A stretch of DNA of 64,000 nt from Ligilactobacillus sp900765635 (GTDB lineage Bacteria; Bacillota; Bacilli; Lactobacillales; Lactobacillaceae), in assembly GCF_949152225.1 (NCBI RefSeq), contig NZ_CASCJC010000001.1, positions 434,001 through 498,000 on the forward strand, given 5' to 3'. Shown piece after piece: positions 15,750 to 25,015 of this stretch. A program made the position numbers and the translations under genes. Numbering within the stretch: position 1 is the stretch's first letter; each line of letters starts with the position of its first letter. The notes beneath the pieces were generated by a model. That model was not told the origin of the DNA, ran no database searches, and worked only from the letters and a program-made list of their open reading frames with translations.

Positions 15750-17558
15750 ATGGCAGAAGTAAAAAAACTACCTAAGAGAAGTGAAGTCCCAGTAGAATTA
15801 ACATGGGATTTGAGTTTAATTTTTAAAAATGATGAGGAATTTGAAGAAAGTTTTGCACAAATTGAACAACAAGCGCAAAATTTTGCCCAATTTCAAGGAA
15901 CATTACAAAGTGGAGCAAAAAATTTATTGTTAGCGTTACAAGCTAAATTAGATTTAGAACGCCAACTTGAGACAGTTTATGTTTATACCAGCATGAAAAA
16001 TGATCAAGATACAACAGAAGCAAAGTATCAAGGTATGAATGCTAGAGCACAAAAATTATTTGCACAAACTGCAGCATCTTTAGCATGGTTTGAACCCGAA
16101 TTTTTGCAATTTAGTCAAGAAGAACTAACAGCTTATTATCAACAAGAACCTGAATTGTTGCAATATCGACATTTGTTAACTGCTTTATTGAAGAGTAAAG
16201 ATCATGTATTAAGCGCAAAAGAAGAAGCGATTTTAGCAGGAGCTAGTGATATTTTTGACGCTTCACAAAATGTTTTTAGTGTTTTAAATAATGCAGATTT
16301 AAAGTTTCCGATTGTGCGTGATGGTCAAGGCGGGGAAGTCGAATTATCAAGTGGCGTCTATGGCAAATTATTAGAAGCAACCGACCGTAGTGTGCGTAAA
16401 GAAGCTTTCGAGCAATTATATAAAGTTTATGGACAATTTCAACATACGCTAGCAACAACACTAGCAACGCATGTCCGCAAACATAATTTTATTGCTCAAA
16501 TTAGAAATTATCAAAGCGCGCAAGAAGCTTCATTGGCCCAAAACGATATTCCAGTTTCTGTTTATGAAACATTATTAAAACAAGTAAATGAAAACTTGCC
16601 ATTATTACATCGATATGTAAGTTTACGCAAGCGTTTATTAGAGTTGGACAAAGTGCATATGTATGACTTATATACACCAATCACAGGTGAACCTAGTTTG
16701 ACGTTTACGTATGAAAAAGCCAAAGAAATTACATTAAAGGCCTTAGCTGTTTTAGGTGATGATTATCTTAAACATGTTGAAGAAGCCTTTGATCAACGTT
16801 GGATTGACGTTTTAGAAAATCAAGGTAAACGAAGTGGGGCTTATTCTTCAGGCGTTTATGATACAGCACCTTATATCTTATTAAATTGGCAAGATAATCT
16901 AGATAACTTGTATACTTTAGTGCATGAATTAGGTCATAGCATGCATAGCTATTACACGAGACATTATCAACCATATCAATATGGAGATTATTCTATATTT
17001 GTGGCTGAAATTGCTTCAACAACAAATGAAAATTTATTGACACAATATTTACTCGAGCATGAAACAGATCCACGAATTCAAGCTTATATCATCAATCATT
17101 ATTTGGATGGCTTTAAAGGAACTGTCTTTAGACAAACACAATTTGCTCAATTTGAAAAATGGTTACATGAACAAGATGCAAATGGCCAACCATTAACAGC
17201 TGAAGCGATTAGTAAATATTACGGTGATTTGAACAAAGAATATTATGGTCCAGCAATCGAACGTGATCCAGAAATTGCATTAGAATGGAGTAGAATTCCA
17301 CATTTTTATTACAATTTCTATGTCTATCAATATGCAACAGGTTTTGCAGCAGCATCAACACTGGCACAAAATATTTTAGATGACGATCCAAATCATACTA
17401 AAGCTTATTTAGATTATCTTAAAGCTGGTAGCTCAGATTATCCAATTGCTGTTATGCAAAAGGCTGGTGTTGATATGACGCAAAGTCAATATTTAGAAAA
17501 AGCATTTAAGATTTTTGAACAACGTTTAAATCAATTGGAAGAATTATTGATTAAATAA
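15750..17558 (+). CDS. pepF: oligoendopeptidase F
   Basis: PepF is a cytosolic M3-family zinc metallopeptidase that cuts peptides of about 7-17 residues. The 602-residue protein has the zinc motif HELGH at residues 392-396 with HSMHSYY after it, the family's third ligand region (FVAEIASTTNE) and YYNFYVYQYATG near the C-terminus. TTAGGAGG precedes the ATG. The coiA-pepF order is conserved in Lactobacillales and bacilli. A hairpin region follows, shared with convergent yjbH. Confidence 0.96.
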   Translation: MAEVKKLPKRSEVPVELTWDLSLIFKNDEEFEESFAQIEQQAQNFAQFQGTLQSGAKNLLLALQAKLDLERQLETVYVYTSMKNDQDTTEAKYQGMNARAQKLFAQTAASLAWFEPEFLQFSQEELTAYYQQEPELLQYRHLLTALLKSKDHVLSAKEEAILAGASDIFDASQNVFSVLNNADLKFPIVRDGQGGEVELSSGVYGKLLEATDRSVRKEAFEQLYKVYGQFQHTLATTLATHVRKHNFIAQIRNYQSAQEASLAQNDIPVSVYETLLKQVNENLPLLHRYVSLRKRLLELDKVHMYDLYTPITGEPSLTFTYEKAKEITLKALAVLGDDYLKHVEEAFDQRWIDVLENQGKRSGAYSSGVYDTAPYILLNWQDNLDNLYTLVHELGHSMHSYYTRHYQPYQYGDYSIFVAEIASTTNENLLTQYLLEHETDPRIQAYIINHYLDGFKGTVFRQTQFAQFEKWLHEQDANGQPLTAEAISKYYGDLNKEYYGPAIERDPEIALEWSRIPHFYYNFYVYQYATGFAAASTLAQNILDDDPNHTKAYLDYLKAGSSDYPIAVMQKAGVDMTQSQYLEKAFKIFEQRLNQLEELLIK

Positions 17559-17565
17559 AAAAATC

Positions 17566-17658
17566 CCTGCTAAGTCAGGGGGATATGTTTATATGAATTA
17601 AAATTATTATATTATGTAAAATAAACTTCTAGGCCCTTACCTGTTAACAGATAAGGGC
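17566..17658. terminator. convergent terminator region between pepF and yjbH
   Basis: Two hairpins are seen. A short ATCCCTG/CAGGGGGAT one lies right after pepF. A 13-bp stem with one mismatch (17633-17658, GCCCTTACCTGTT with AACAGATAAGGGC) has an arm that overlaps the yjbH stop codon. Confidence 0.65.
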
Positions 17659-18329
17659 TATTTATTAATTTTCATGAAGACTGGATATTTACAAAAAGAT
17701 TGAGACATACTTGTTTGCCCGTTAATAAAAGGTGGATTTTTTTGATATTTGATAAAGTCTTTAGGGGGGATTTTTCCGCTTAAAATATCTTCTAAAAAGC
17801 TCAAAGATTCATAATCAGCTAGTGCAATTGCGTAATCGCATCCAGCCAGATTATATAATACTAGAGTTGGGTGAGTTGTTACGTTCATTTCTGCAGCCAT
17901 TTCTTGATCTTGCTTAAAAGATTGGATGGTAAATTCAGAACAACGGTCTTGTTTAAACATTTCTAAATCAAGCTCGCATTCTTGGGCAATTTGATAGACA
18001 AGTTCATCACAATATGATTTGTTTTGCGTAAGAACTTGTTTTTGGACTGCTAATAAAAAATTACGCCCACGTTTTTTGCCTTGAAATAAAGCTGCCTTAT
18101 AATCAAGTGCAAAACGATAAATTTTAGCCGCAACAAGATTACGTGTTTCAAGATCGTTAAGTGCGATCCCTTTACGTTGTATGATTAAAGAAATTGTATT
18201 TAAGCTTAGTAGTGGAATAAAACGAAAATTTATCTTGTCTTTAGATTGATTGACTAGTTTTAAAATGTGTTTTTCTGTTTCATAGCACGCACCACCAAGC
18301 GGGTTAATAAACAGATACATTTCTAACAA
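17658..18329 (-). CDS. yjbH: YjbH/SpxH-type DsbA-family adaptor for Spx degradation
   Basis: YjbH delivers Spx to ClpXP in bacilli. The product is about 223 residues with a thioredoxin-like (Thioredoxin_5) fold. It starts near MYLFINPLGGACYETEKHIL, where bacillary YjbH has a CPxC-type motif; only the second Cys remains. The C-terminal part contains TTHPTLVLYN, the cis-Pro region. I prefer TTG 18329, seven bases after GGAGGG on the minus strand, though an ATG eight codons... shortly downstream (18320) is possible. Context between pepF and relQ supports the call. With no Cys pair it is probably not a redox enzyme. Confidence 0.83.
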   Translation of the reverse strand: MLEMYLFINPLGGACYETEKHILKLVNQSKDKINFRFIPLLSLNTISLIIQRKGIALNDLETRNLVAAKIYRFALDYKAALFQGKKRGRNFLLAVQKQVLTQNKSYCDELVYQIAQECELDLEMFKQDRCSEFTIQSFKQDQEMAAEMNVTTHPTLVLYNLAGCDYAIALADYESLSFLEDILSGKIPPKDFIKYQKNPPFINGQTSMSQSFCKYPVFMKINK

Positions 18330-18536
18330 TGCTCTTCCCTCCAAGATAATAGAACTCTGATATATCTTTTTATAATATATACTTTAGCAAAATTTGCTAA
18401 AGTTGCAATTAAAATGCTTATTATATTCAAAAAAATCATCTTTTTTCTGACAAATAGTCGGTAATTTTTAGACTTTAAGCACTCATAAAAAGCCAATATG
18501 TGTTAAACTGATAAGGTATGAAAGGTAGGAATTGCG

Positions 18537-19193
18537 ATGATTGAAGATTGGGATATTTTTTTAGCACCGTATGCACAAGCTGTATCTGAGCTTAAACTTA
18601 AATTACGAACTTTAAGAGATCAATTGAGAACTGAAGATATGCATGGACCGATCGAATTTGTAACGGGGCGTGTGAAACCAATCGAAAGTATCAAAGAAAA
18701 AATGCTACGCCGGCAAATCAAAGAAGAGCGACTAGCCACTGATATGGAAGATATTGCAGCGGTTAGAATCATGTGTCAATTTGTGGAAGACATTTATGAT
18801 GTAGTCGAAGTTTTACGACGGCGAACCGATATGAAGATTATCGAAGAACGGGATTATATCGCTAAAAAAAAGCCAAGTGGTTATCGTTCCTATCATATCG
18901 TGATTGAATATACCGTACAATTGCTTACGGGAGCTAAAGTGATTAAAGCAGAGATTCAGATTCGAACTTTAGCGATGAATTTTTGGGCAACTATTGAGCA
19001 TTCATTAAACTATAAGTATCAAGGAGAGTTTCCAAAAGAATTAGCGGAAAGATTACGCATAACAGCAGAAGCAGCCTTTTTATTGGATAATGAAATGTCG
19101 GATATTCAAGAAGAAATTCGTGAAGCACAAGAAATCTTTGCACGTAAAAGTTTGCATGCATTGGATATAAAAGACCAGAAAACTGGCGAGTAA
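18537..19193 (+). CDS. relQ: small alarmone synthetase RelQ (YjbM), GTP pyrophosphokinase
   Basis: RelQ makes (p)ppGpp from ATP and GDP/GTP with no hydrolase or regulatory domain. The 218-residue protein has the synthetase core: VTGRVKPIESIKEK, DMEDIAAVRIMCQF, KPSGYRSYHIVIEY and AEIQIRTLAMNFWATIEHSL, with the catalytic Asp and Glu in place. It is followed 22 bases later by nadK and then a pseudouridine synthase gene, the conserved yjbM-nadK-rluD operon. Confidence 0.95.
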   Translation: MIEDWDIFLAPYAQAVSELKLKLRTLRDQLRTEDMHGPIEFVTGRVKPIESIKEKMLRRQIKEERLATDMEDIAAVRIMCQFVEDIYDVVEVLRRRTDMKIIEERDYIAKKKPSGYRSYHIVIEYTVQLLTGAKVIKAEIQIRTLAMNFWATIEHSLNYKYQGEFPKELAERLRITAEAAFLLDNEMSDIQEEIREAQEIFARKSLHALDIKDQKTGE

Positions 19194-19215
19194 AAAATTA
19201 CTAAAGAGGATAACT

Positions 19216-20019
19216 ATGAAAATCGGGATTTTTGCAAATGATAATCGTAGATCGCAAGAAGTCAAGCGACAATTAGAAATAAAGTTTCATGAGCGCCATA
19301 TCGTAATGGATAATCAAGATCCTGATATCGTGATTACCATTGGTGGTGACGGGACTTTGCTATCTGCATATCATCATTATATTGAAAATCTAGCTAAGAT
19401 TCGCTTTGTTGGTGTGCATACGGGACACTTGGGTTTTTATACCGATTGGCGTGATGACGAAATTGATGATTTAGTTGTTAGTTTACAATCGGATAACGGT
19501 CAAGCAGTAAGTTATCCTTTATTGGATGTGACAGTACAGTATACAGATCATAAAATTGAGCATTATTTAGCCTTAAATGAAGCAACTTTACGGCGAATCG
19601 GTTCTACGATGGTGACAGATGTCTATATTGGAGGCGAATTGTTTGAACGCTTTAGGGGCGATGGATTATGTGTGTCAACGCCGACTGGTTCAACTGCGTA
19701 TAACAAGTCATTGGGTGGAGCGATAATTCATCCGGATTTAGAAGCCTTACAATTAGCAGAGATCTGTTCGCTTAATAATCGTGTGTTTAGAACTTTGAGT
19801 TCGCCGATGATTATAGCGCCAAACGATTGGATTACGTTGGTTCCTGGGAAAGGAAGCGACTTTTTGTTGACGATAGATTCTGATAGTTATCATAACAAAA
19901 GTGTGGCACGCATTTTATTTAAGGTTTCTAAAAAGCGTATATATTTTGCTAAATATCGGCATAACGAATTTTGGCGGCGAGTGAAAGATGCCTTTATAGG
20001 AGACGATTATGGAGATTAA
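19216..20019 (+). CDS. nadK: NAD kinase
   Basis: NadK phosphorylates NAD to NADP. The 267-residue protein has the catalytic GGDG motif in ITIGGDGTLLSA (about residues 40-51), LALNEATLRR and the TPTGSTAYNKSLGGAI motif. GAGGATAAC precedes the ATG. Its 3' end overlaps the next gene by 11 bases, indicating translational coupling. Confidence 0.96.
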   Translation: MKIGIFANDNRRSQEVKRQLEIKFHERHIVMDNQDPDIVITIGGDGTLLSAYHHYIENLAKIRFVGVHTGHLGFYTDWRDDEIDDLVVSLQSDNGQAVSYPLLDVTVQYTDHKIEHYLALNEATLRRIGSTMVTDVYIGGELFERFRGDGLCVSTPTGSTAYNKSLGGAIIHPDLEALQLAEICSLNNRVFRTLSSPMIIAPNDWITLVPGKGSDFLLTIDSDSYHNKSVARILFKVSKKRIYFAKYRHNEFWRRVKDAFIGDDYGD

Positions 20020-20902
20020 ATTTATCAACCATACTCCATACAATTTAAAGCTCAAAACTTTTTTAGAGCAACAAGGGATTTCACGGCGTTTGTTAGCCAA
20101 AATAAAATATGATGGCGGAGATTTGTTGGTTAATGGTCAAAGCCAGACAGTGCGTGCAATTTTAAAGCAAAATGATGTAATTAAAATTGTGTTGCCACCA
20201 GAAAAAAATCGCAAACATCCAATGATCCCATCATATGTACCTTTAGACATCTTATATGAAGATCGAGATTTTTTAATCGTTAATAAACCAGCACGAGTGG
20301 CTTCGATTCCATCGTTACTTCATCCGAATGATTCGTTGATTAATCGAGTTTTTGGATATTATCAAATACGTGGTTACCAGGGGATTTTGCCACATATTGT
20401 AACGCGTTTGGATCGAGATACTTCAGGTATTGTATTATTTGCGAAGCATCGCTATGCGCATGCCTTGATGGATGCGCAGTTGCGAGAGCGGCGTGTACAA
20501 AAAGTATATTTAGCGATCCTAAGTGGTCAAGTTAATTTTGAAACAAAAGAGATTACAGCACCAATAGCACGGTGTAATGATAGTACAATGAAACGTGAAG
20601 TCAATGAAAATGGGCAATTTGCATGGACAACACTGACAGTTACGCAAAGATTACAAACAGCAACTTTATGTTCAATCAAGCTTCATACTGGTAGAACGCA
20701 TCAAATTAGGGTACATTGTGCATACTTAGGTTATCCACTGATTGGTGATGGCTTGTATGGGGGCTTAGACAAAATGCCTTTGCAACGACAAGGTTTGCAT
20801 TGTCATTCATTAACATTTTATCATCCCTTTCAAAAGCAATGGGTTAACTTCTTGAGCCCATTACCTGAGGATATGAATAATTTTTTACAACAAAACAATT
20901 AA
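20009..20902 (+). CDS. RluA/RluD-family pseudouridine synthase
   Basis: These enzymes isomerise uridine to pseudouridine in rRNA or tRNA. The 297-residue protein has an S4-like N-terminal segment (TFLEQQGISRRLLAKIK) and catalytic Asp135 in TRLDRDTSGIVLFAK. It also has IKLHTGRTHQIRVH and YPLIGDGLYGG. It overlaps nadK by 11 bases. The exact target uridine cannot be decided; bacillary YjbO is the positional equivalent. Confidence 0.93.
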   Translation: MEIKFINHTPYNLKLKTFLEQQGISRRLLAKIKYDGGDLLVNGQSQTVRAILKQNDVIKIVLPPEKNRKHPMIPSYVPLDILYEDRDFLIVNKPARVASIPSLLHPNDSLINRVFGYYQIRGYQGILPHIVTRLDRDTSGIVLFAKHRYAHALMDAQLRERRVQKVYLAILSGQVNFETKEITAPIARCNDSTMKREVNENGQFAWTTLTVTQRLQTATLCSIKLHTGRTHQIRVHCAYLGYPLIGDGLYGGLDKMPLQRQGLHCHSLTFYHPFQKQWVNFLSPLPEDMNNFLQQNN

Positions 20903-20905
20903 AAA

Positions 20906-20933
20906 AGGAGGGCAAACCGCTACGCTTAGGCGG
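20906..20933 (+). promoter_or_regulatory. distant Shine-Dalgarno and small hairpin before mgtE
   Basis: AGGAGGG (20906-20912) is 29 bases from the mgtE ATG, too far to work directly. Between them CCGCTACGCTTAGGCGG (20917-20933) can form a 4-5 bp hairpin. Folding would reduce the effective distance to about 12 bases. A weaker GGAAAGAG lies next to the ATG. Confidence 0.4.
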
Positions 20934-20941
20934 AAAGAGAA

Positions 20942-22312
20942 ATGGTCGAAACAAAAATAACAACACATGATAAAGACGAAATTATTATTGAGCTACTCAA
21001 TAAACAACAGGCTCGACCCTTTAGGGAGCAATATTTGGATCTACACGTTTACGAGCAAGCTCAAATATTTACTGATTTAAATGAACGCCAACGCGCACGT
21101 TTGTATCGCTATTTGACGGCTGAAGAAGTCGGTGCGATGTTTAATGCTATCGAAGACGAACCACAAGATGTAGTCAATTATTTTAAGGAAATGACACCTA
21201 AATATGCTGCAATGGTCATTAATGAGATGTATACCGATAATGCCGTTGATATTTTGGCATATGCTCAAAAAAAGGATTTGGCTAAGTATTTGGTCTTGTT
21301 GCCTTCAGAAACAGCTAAAGAAATCAAAGAAATGTTGCATTATGAAGATAAGACCGCCGGGGCAATCATGTCGACAGAATACGTAGAGATTGTTGGTAAT
21401 CAAACGGTTAGATCAGCGATGCATGTCGTTAAAAACGAAGCCAAAGAAGCCGAAACAATCTATTATGTGTACGTAATCGGTGATGATAATAAGCTAGCCG
21501 GGGTCGTCACGTTGCGCGATTTGTTGACGAATGATGATGATGTGATGATTCAAGATATCATGAATACACCGGTAATGTCGGTACAAGTTGATGAAGATCA
21601 AGAAGAAGTTGCGCAAACAATCCGTGATTATAACTTCTTAGCGATTCCAGTTACCGATTATGATGGACGGTTAATCGGAATCATCAATGTCGATGATATC
21701 ATCGACGTTATCGACGAAGAATCCGCGGAAGATTATTCGGGGTTAGCCGGGGTTAATACCGAAGAAACACCGAATAATCCGTTTAAGGCTTCCTTGAAAC
21801 GCTTGCCGTGGTTGATTATTCTTTTGCTGATGGGAATGTCGACAACGACTTTAATTAACCGTTACGAAGGCTTGATCAGCCAAGCTAGCATCTTGGCGGT
21901 GTTTGTCTCCTTGATCACGGGGACGGCCGGAAATGCTGGGACACAAAGTTTGGCCGTGGCGATCAGACGCTTAGCTAACAAAGATGACGAAGAAAAGAGC
22001 GGCTTTGCCTTTATCTTGCGTGAACTGTTGACCGGTTTGTTTATTGGCTTGGTCACGGGCTTGACGATTTGTTTGATTGTTGGCTTGTGGAAACACAACT
22101 TAATCTTAGGCTTTGTGATTGGGATAGCGATGGCTTGTGCAATTACGGTTGCAACGTTGGCCGGTAGTATTATCCCGATGCTTATGAACAAAATAGGAGT
22201 TGATCCAGCCGTAGCTTCAGGTCCGTTTATTTCAACTTTAAGTGACTTGACTTCGGTTTTGATTTATTTCAATATTGCAAATCTCTTTTTGAGCTTCTTT
22301 ATTGGAAAATAA
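20942..22312 (+). CDS. mgtE: magnesium transporter MgtE
   Basis: MgtE is a dimeric Mg2+ channel gated by its cytosolic domains. The 456-residue protein has the N domain (about 1-135, with KYAAMVINEMYTDNAVDIL) and two CBS domains (about 140-260, DKTAGAIMSTEYVEI, VVTLRDLL, GIINVDDIIDVIDEESAEDY). A C-terminal five-helix channel domain (about 285-456) contains LITGTAGNAGTQSLAVAIRR. All parts are complete. The channel part has higher GC than the rest of the window. The gene ends at a strong terminator. Confidence 0.95.
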   Translation: MVETKITTHDKDEIIIELLNKQQARPFREQYLDLHVYEQAQIFTDLNERQRARLYRYLTAEEVGAMFNAIEDEPQDVVNYFKEMTPKYAAMVINEMYTDNAVDILAYAQKKDLAKYLVLLPSETAKEIKEMLHYEDKTAGAIMSTEYVEIVGNQTVRSAMHVVKNEAKEAETIYYVYVIGDDNKLAGVVTLRDLLTNDDDVMIQDIMNTPVMSVQVDEDQEEVAQTIRDYNFLAIPVTDYDGRLIGIINVDDIIDVIDEESAEDYSGLAGVNTEETPNNPFKASLKRLPWLIILLLMGMSTTTLINRYEGLISQASILAVFVSLITGTAGNAGTQSLAVAIRRLANKDDEEKSGFAFILRELLTGLFIGLVTGLTICLIVGLWKHNLILGFVIGIAMACAITVATLAGSIIPMLMNKIGVDPAVASGPFISTLSDLTSVLIYFNIANLFLSFFIGK

Positions 22313-22344
22313 GGATTGCTTGCTAGCGATTAAAATTAGTATGT

Positions 22345-22382
22345 CCTCTTGGCTAGAAATTTTGGCCAAGAGGGCTTTTTTG
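22345..22382 (+). terminator. terminator of the relQ-mgtE region
   Basis: CCTCTTGGC pairs with GCCAAGAGG across a 10-11 base loop, followed by a T-run. Confidence 0.88.
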
Positions 22383-22600
22383 TGAAATTAAGTAAAAAAA
22401 GAAACATCTTATGATTTTGAACATTAAGTTTGTTGTGTGTATTTCAAAATTTCCAAGCCATTTATTTTTGCTTGTTGTATTTGGTTACTTTATTAAAAGA
22501 GATTGAGGAAGGTGTACTGTTTTTAAAAGCAAATACATCTGTCAATATTTTCACTTAGCAAAAAAAGCCAATCCTACAAACAGAGGGGTGGCTTTTTGAT
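22383..22600. other. intergenic gap between mgtE and galR with a galR terminator
   Basis: No ORF is credible. Near its end (22561-22598) AAAAAGCCAATCC faces GGGGTGGCTTTTT, a nine-pair outer stem with an A-run and a T-run. This suits termination of galR on the minus strand, and possibly both directions. Confidence 0.6.
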
Positions 22601-22645
22601 TAGGTTCGCTAGAAATACTAGCAGTCCTAAAAATTATGTGCTTGT

Positions 22646-23644
22646 TTAATTTAGACTGCTGTCGCGTAACATTAGCTTGGTTCCTAATGTAATCATTTTA
22701 GGAATGCTGATTTTATTTTCGATGGTTGCAAGTAATAAATCGACGGCTTCTTTGCCCATTTTTTCTGTGTAGACTTTGACGCTACTCAAAGAAGGATAAA
22801 CGAATTTAGCGATAGAAGAGTCGTTAAAAGAAATGAGACTCACATCTTCAGGAACGCGAATATTTTTTTCTTGTAAAGCCTTAAGAGCGCCAATCGCAAT
22901 CGCATCGTTTGCAACAAAAAAGGCCTGTGGAAAATCGTTAGCCAATTCGTTTAAGGCTTGACTCATCATTTGGTAACCAGAATCGGGTGAAAATTTACCG
23001 ACATAAACATAACGTGCATTATATAAGCGACGTTCTTCCAAATATTGTTTAAAGATTTTAAAGCGTGAATCGATCAAGTTTTCGGAGTGGTCGGCGGTTT
23101 GTTCTTCGCCGGCGAGCATGCCGATTTTAGTTTGCTTTTGGCTCAAGAAATGTTCGATTGCTTGAGTGACTGAATTTTGGAAATCTGCTACAACACAGCT
23201 GTGTTGTTGAGCTAAGGTGTTACTGTCGGCAAATATTAAGTTGCTATTTAGTTTTTCGAGTTCTTTAATCTGAGCTGGACTATACTTACCTACTGCAATT
23301 ACACCATCGGCATTTTGCGCTGTTTCAAGCGGATCGTTATGAAAGACACGGGAGACTTCATAACCGAGTTGTTGTGCTCTTTTTTCAATACCAAATCTTA
23401 AGGAGTAATAGTAAAGATCGTTTAATTCTTCTTTTTCTGTGTACCATTGAATAACCGCAATTTTATTTGAGGTTTCATTTTTGGGACGACGTTTAGTTTT
23501 TGTATAATTTAATTCCTCAGCAACCTTAAAGATTCGCGCTCTAGTTTCATCGCTAACCGACATGGTAGCATCATAGTTTAAAACACGTGATACGGTCGCG
23601 GCTGAGACTTGAGCTAATTGAGCGATATCTTTGATTGTAGCCAT
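22646..23644 (-). CDS. galR: LacI/GalR-family repressor, probably of the galactose genes
   Basis: The 332-residue protein has the LacI helix-turn-helix (MATIKDIAQLAQVSAATVSR, residues 1-20, then VLNY) and a periplasmic-binding-protein-like sensor domain with FFVANDAIAIGALKALQ. I chose ATG 23644 because AAGAGGTG lies six bases before it. It is divergent from galK-galT, the arrangement of GalR in lactobacilli and streptococci, so galactose control is likely though inferred from context. Confidence 0.88.
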   Translation of the reverse strand: MATIKDIAQLAQVSAATVSRVLNYDATMSVSDETRARIFKVAEELNYTKTKRRPKNETSNKIAVIQWYTEKEELNDLYYYSLRFGIEKRAQQLGYEVSRVFHNDPLETAQNADGVIAVGKYSPAQIKELEKLNSNLIFADSNTLAQQHSCVVADFQNSVTQAIEHFLSQKQTKIGMLAGEEQTADHSENLIDSRFKIFKQYLEERRLYNARYVYVGKFSPDSGYQMMSQALNELANDFPQAFFVANDAIAIGALKALQEKNIRVPEDVSLISFNDSSIAKFVYPSLSSVKVYTEKMGKEAVDLLLATIENKISIPKMITLGTKLMLRDSSLN

Positions 23645-23736
23645 TATCTTCACCTCTTTCTAAGTTTTCGTAATAACTAAAATATATTGTAACATTTTTT
23701 AGGGTAGTAAATAAATGGTAAATAACAGATAAATCG

Positions 23737-23788
23737 TTGAAATATTTAGTAAAAAATAGTAAAATAATGTCAGATAAAACGTTTGCTA
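23737..23788 (+). promoter_or_regulatory. galK promoter with LacI-family operator-like palindrome
   Basis: TTGAAA (23737-23742), a 17-base spacer and TAAAAT (23760-23765) form a good promoter. The palindrome AAACGTTT (23777-23784), with the central CG typical of GalR/CcpA sites, falls at about +6 to +13. Binding by GalR or CcpA would repress galKT. Confidence 0.55.
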
Positions 23789-23822
23789 ACGCAAAAATAA
23801 AATTAGGAGCGTGGATTTTACA

Positions 23823-24986
23823 ATGGATAAAACAACTTTAGAACAAAAATTTACTGAAATTTTCGGAACAGCTGCGCAAGGAACTTTCTTTTCACCAGGT
23901 CGTATCAATTTAATCGGTGAACATACTGACTACAATGGTGGAAATGTGTTTCCATGTGCTATTTCTTTAGGAACATACGGTGCAGCAGCTAAGCGTTCAG
24001 ATAGTAAATTACGCTTTTACTCGGCTAACTTTGCAGATCTTGGCATTTTAGAAGCTAATTTAAATGATCTTAAATATGTTAAAGAAGATAATTGGACCAA
24101 TTATGCCAAAGGGATGATTCATTTTATCAAAGAAGCTGGCTATGACGTAAATTGCGGTTTAGATATTTATGTTGATGGAAACATTCCAAATGGCTCAGGG
24201 TTATCTTCTTCAGCTTCATTAGAACTTTTGATTGGGGTAATTGTTGAAAAATTATTCGCATTAGACATTGATCGTGTTGATTTAGTCAAAATCGGAATGA
24301 AGACTGAAAATGAATTTATCGGAGTTAACTCTGGTATCATGGATCAATTTGCTGTTGGTATGGGACAAGAAAATCGCGCTATTTTATTAGATACAAATAC
24401 ATTAAATTATGATTTGGTTCCATTGGATTTAAAAGACAATGTAATTGTTATTATGAATACCAACAAACGGCGTGAATTGGCTGATTCCAAATATAATGAA
24501 CGTCGTAGCGAATGTGAAACTGCTTTAGCCGAATTACAAGCTAAATTAGATATCCAATCTTTAGGTCAATTAGATGCCGAAACATTTGATGAATACTGCT
24601 ACTTGATTGCCGATGAAAATCGTTTGAAACGTGCACGTCATGCCGTTTTAGAAAATCAACGGACTTTACGAGCTCAAAAATTATTACAAGAAGGTAAACT
24701 TGAAGAATTTGGTCACTTAGTAAATGCATCGCATGTTTCTTTAGAACATGATTATGAAGTAACAGGAAAAGAGCTTGATACTTTAGCACATACTGCTTGG
24801 AAGCAACCAGGTGTATTAGGTGCTCGCATGACTGGTGCTGGATTTGGTGGTTGTGGAATTGCACTTGTTCAAAAAAATCAAGTTGAAGCATTTACACAAA
24901 ACGTTGGTAAAGTTTATGAAGAAACAATTGGCTATGCTCCTTCATTTTACATTGCAGAAATCGCAGACGGAACTAAGATGCTCTAA
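23823..24986 (+). CDS. galK: galactokinase
   Basis: GalK phosphorylates galactose at C1, first step of the Leloir pathway. The 387-residue protein has SPGRINLIGEHTDYNGG (galactose-binding signature, from about residue 24), the GHMP-kinase ATP loop IPNGSGLSSSASLEL and the C-terminal MTGAGFGGCGIAL. I chose ATG 23823; the in-frame GTG at 23811 lies too close to the GGAG ribosome site. galT follows 29 bases after the stop. Confidence 0.96.
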   Translation: MDKTTLEQKFTEIFGTAAQGTFFSPGRINLIGEHTDYNGGNVFPCAISLGTYGAAAKRSDSKLRFYSANFADLGILEANLNDLKYVKEDNWTNYAKGMIHFIKEAGYDVNCGLDIYVDGNIPNGSGLSSSASLELLIGVIVEKLFALDIDRVDLVKIGMKTENEFIGVNSGIMDQFAVGMGQENRAILLDTNTLNYDLVPLDLKDNVIVIMNTNKRRELADSKYNERRSECETALAELQAKLDIQSLGQLDAETFDEYCYLIADENRLKRARHAVLENQRTLRAQKLLQEGKLEEFGHLVNASHVSLEHDYEVTGKELDTLAHTAWKQPGVLGARMTGAGFGGCGIALVQKNQVEAFTQNVGKVYEETIGYAPSFYIAEIADGTKML

Positions 24987-25015
24987 AATTTTGAATTGAT
25001 TAGCAGGTGAAAGAT

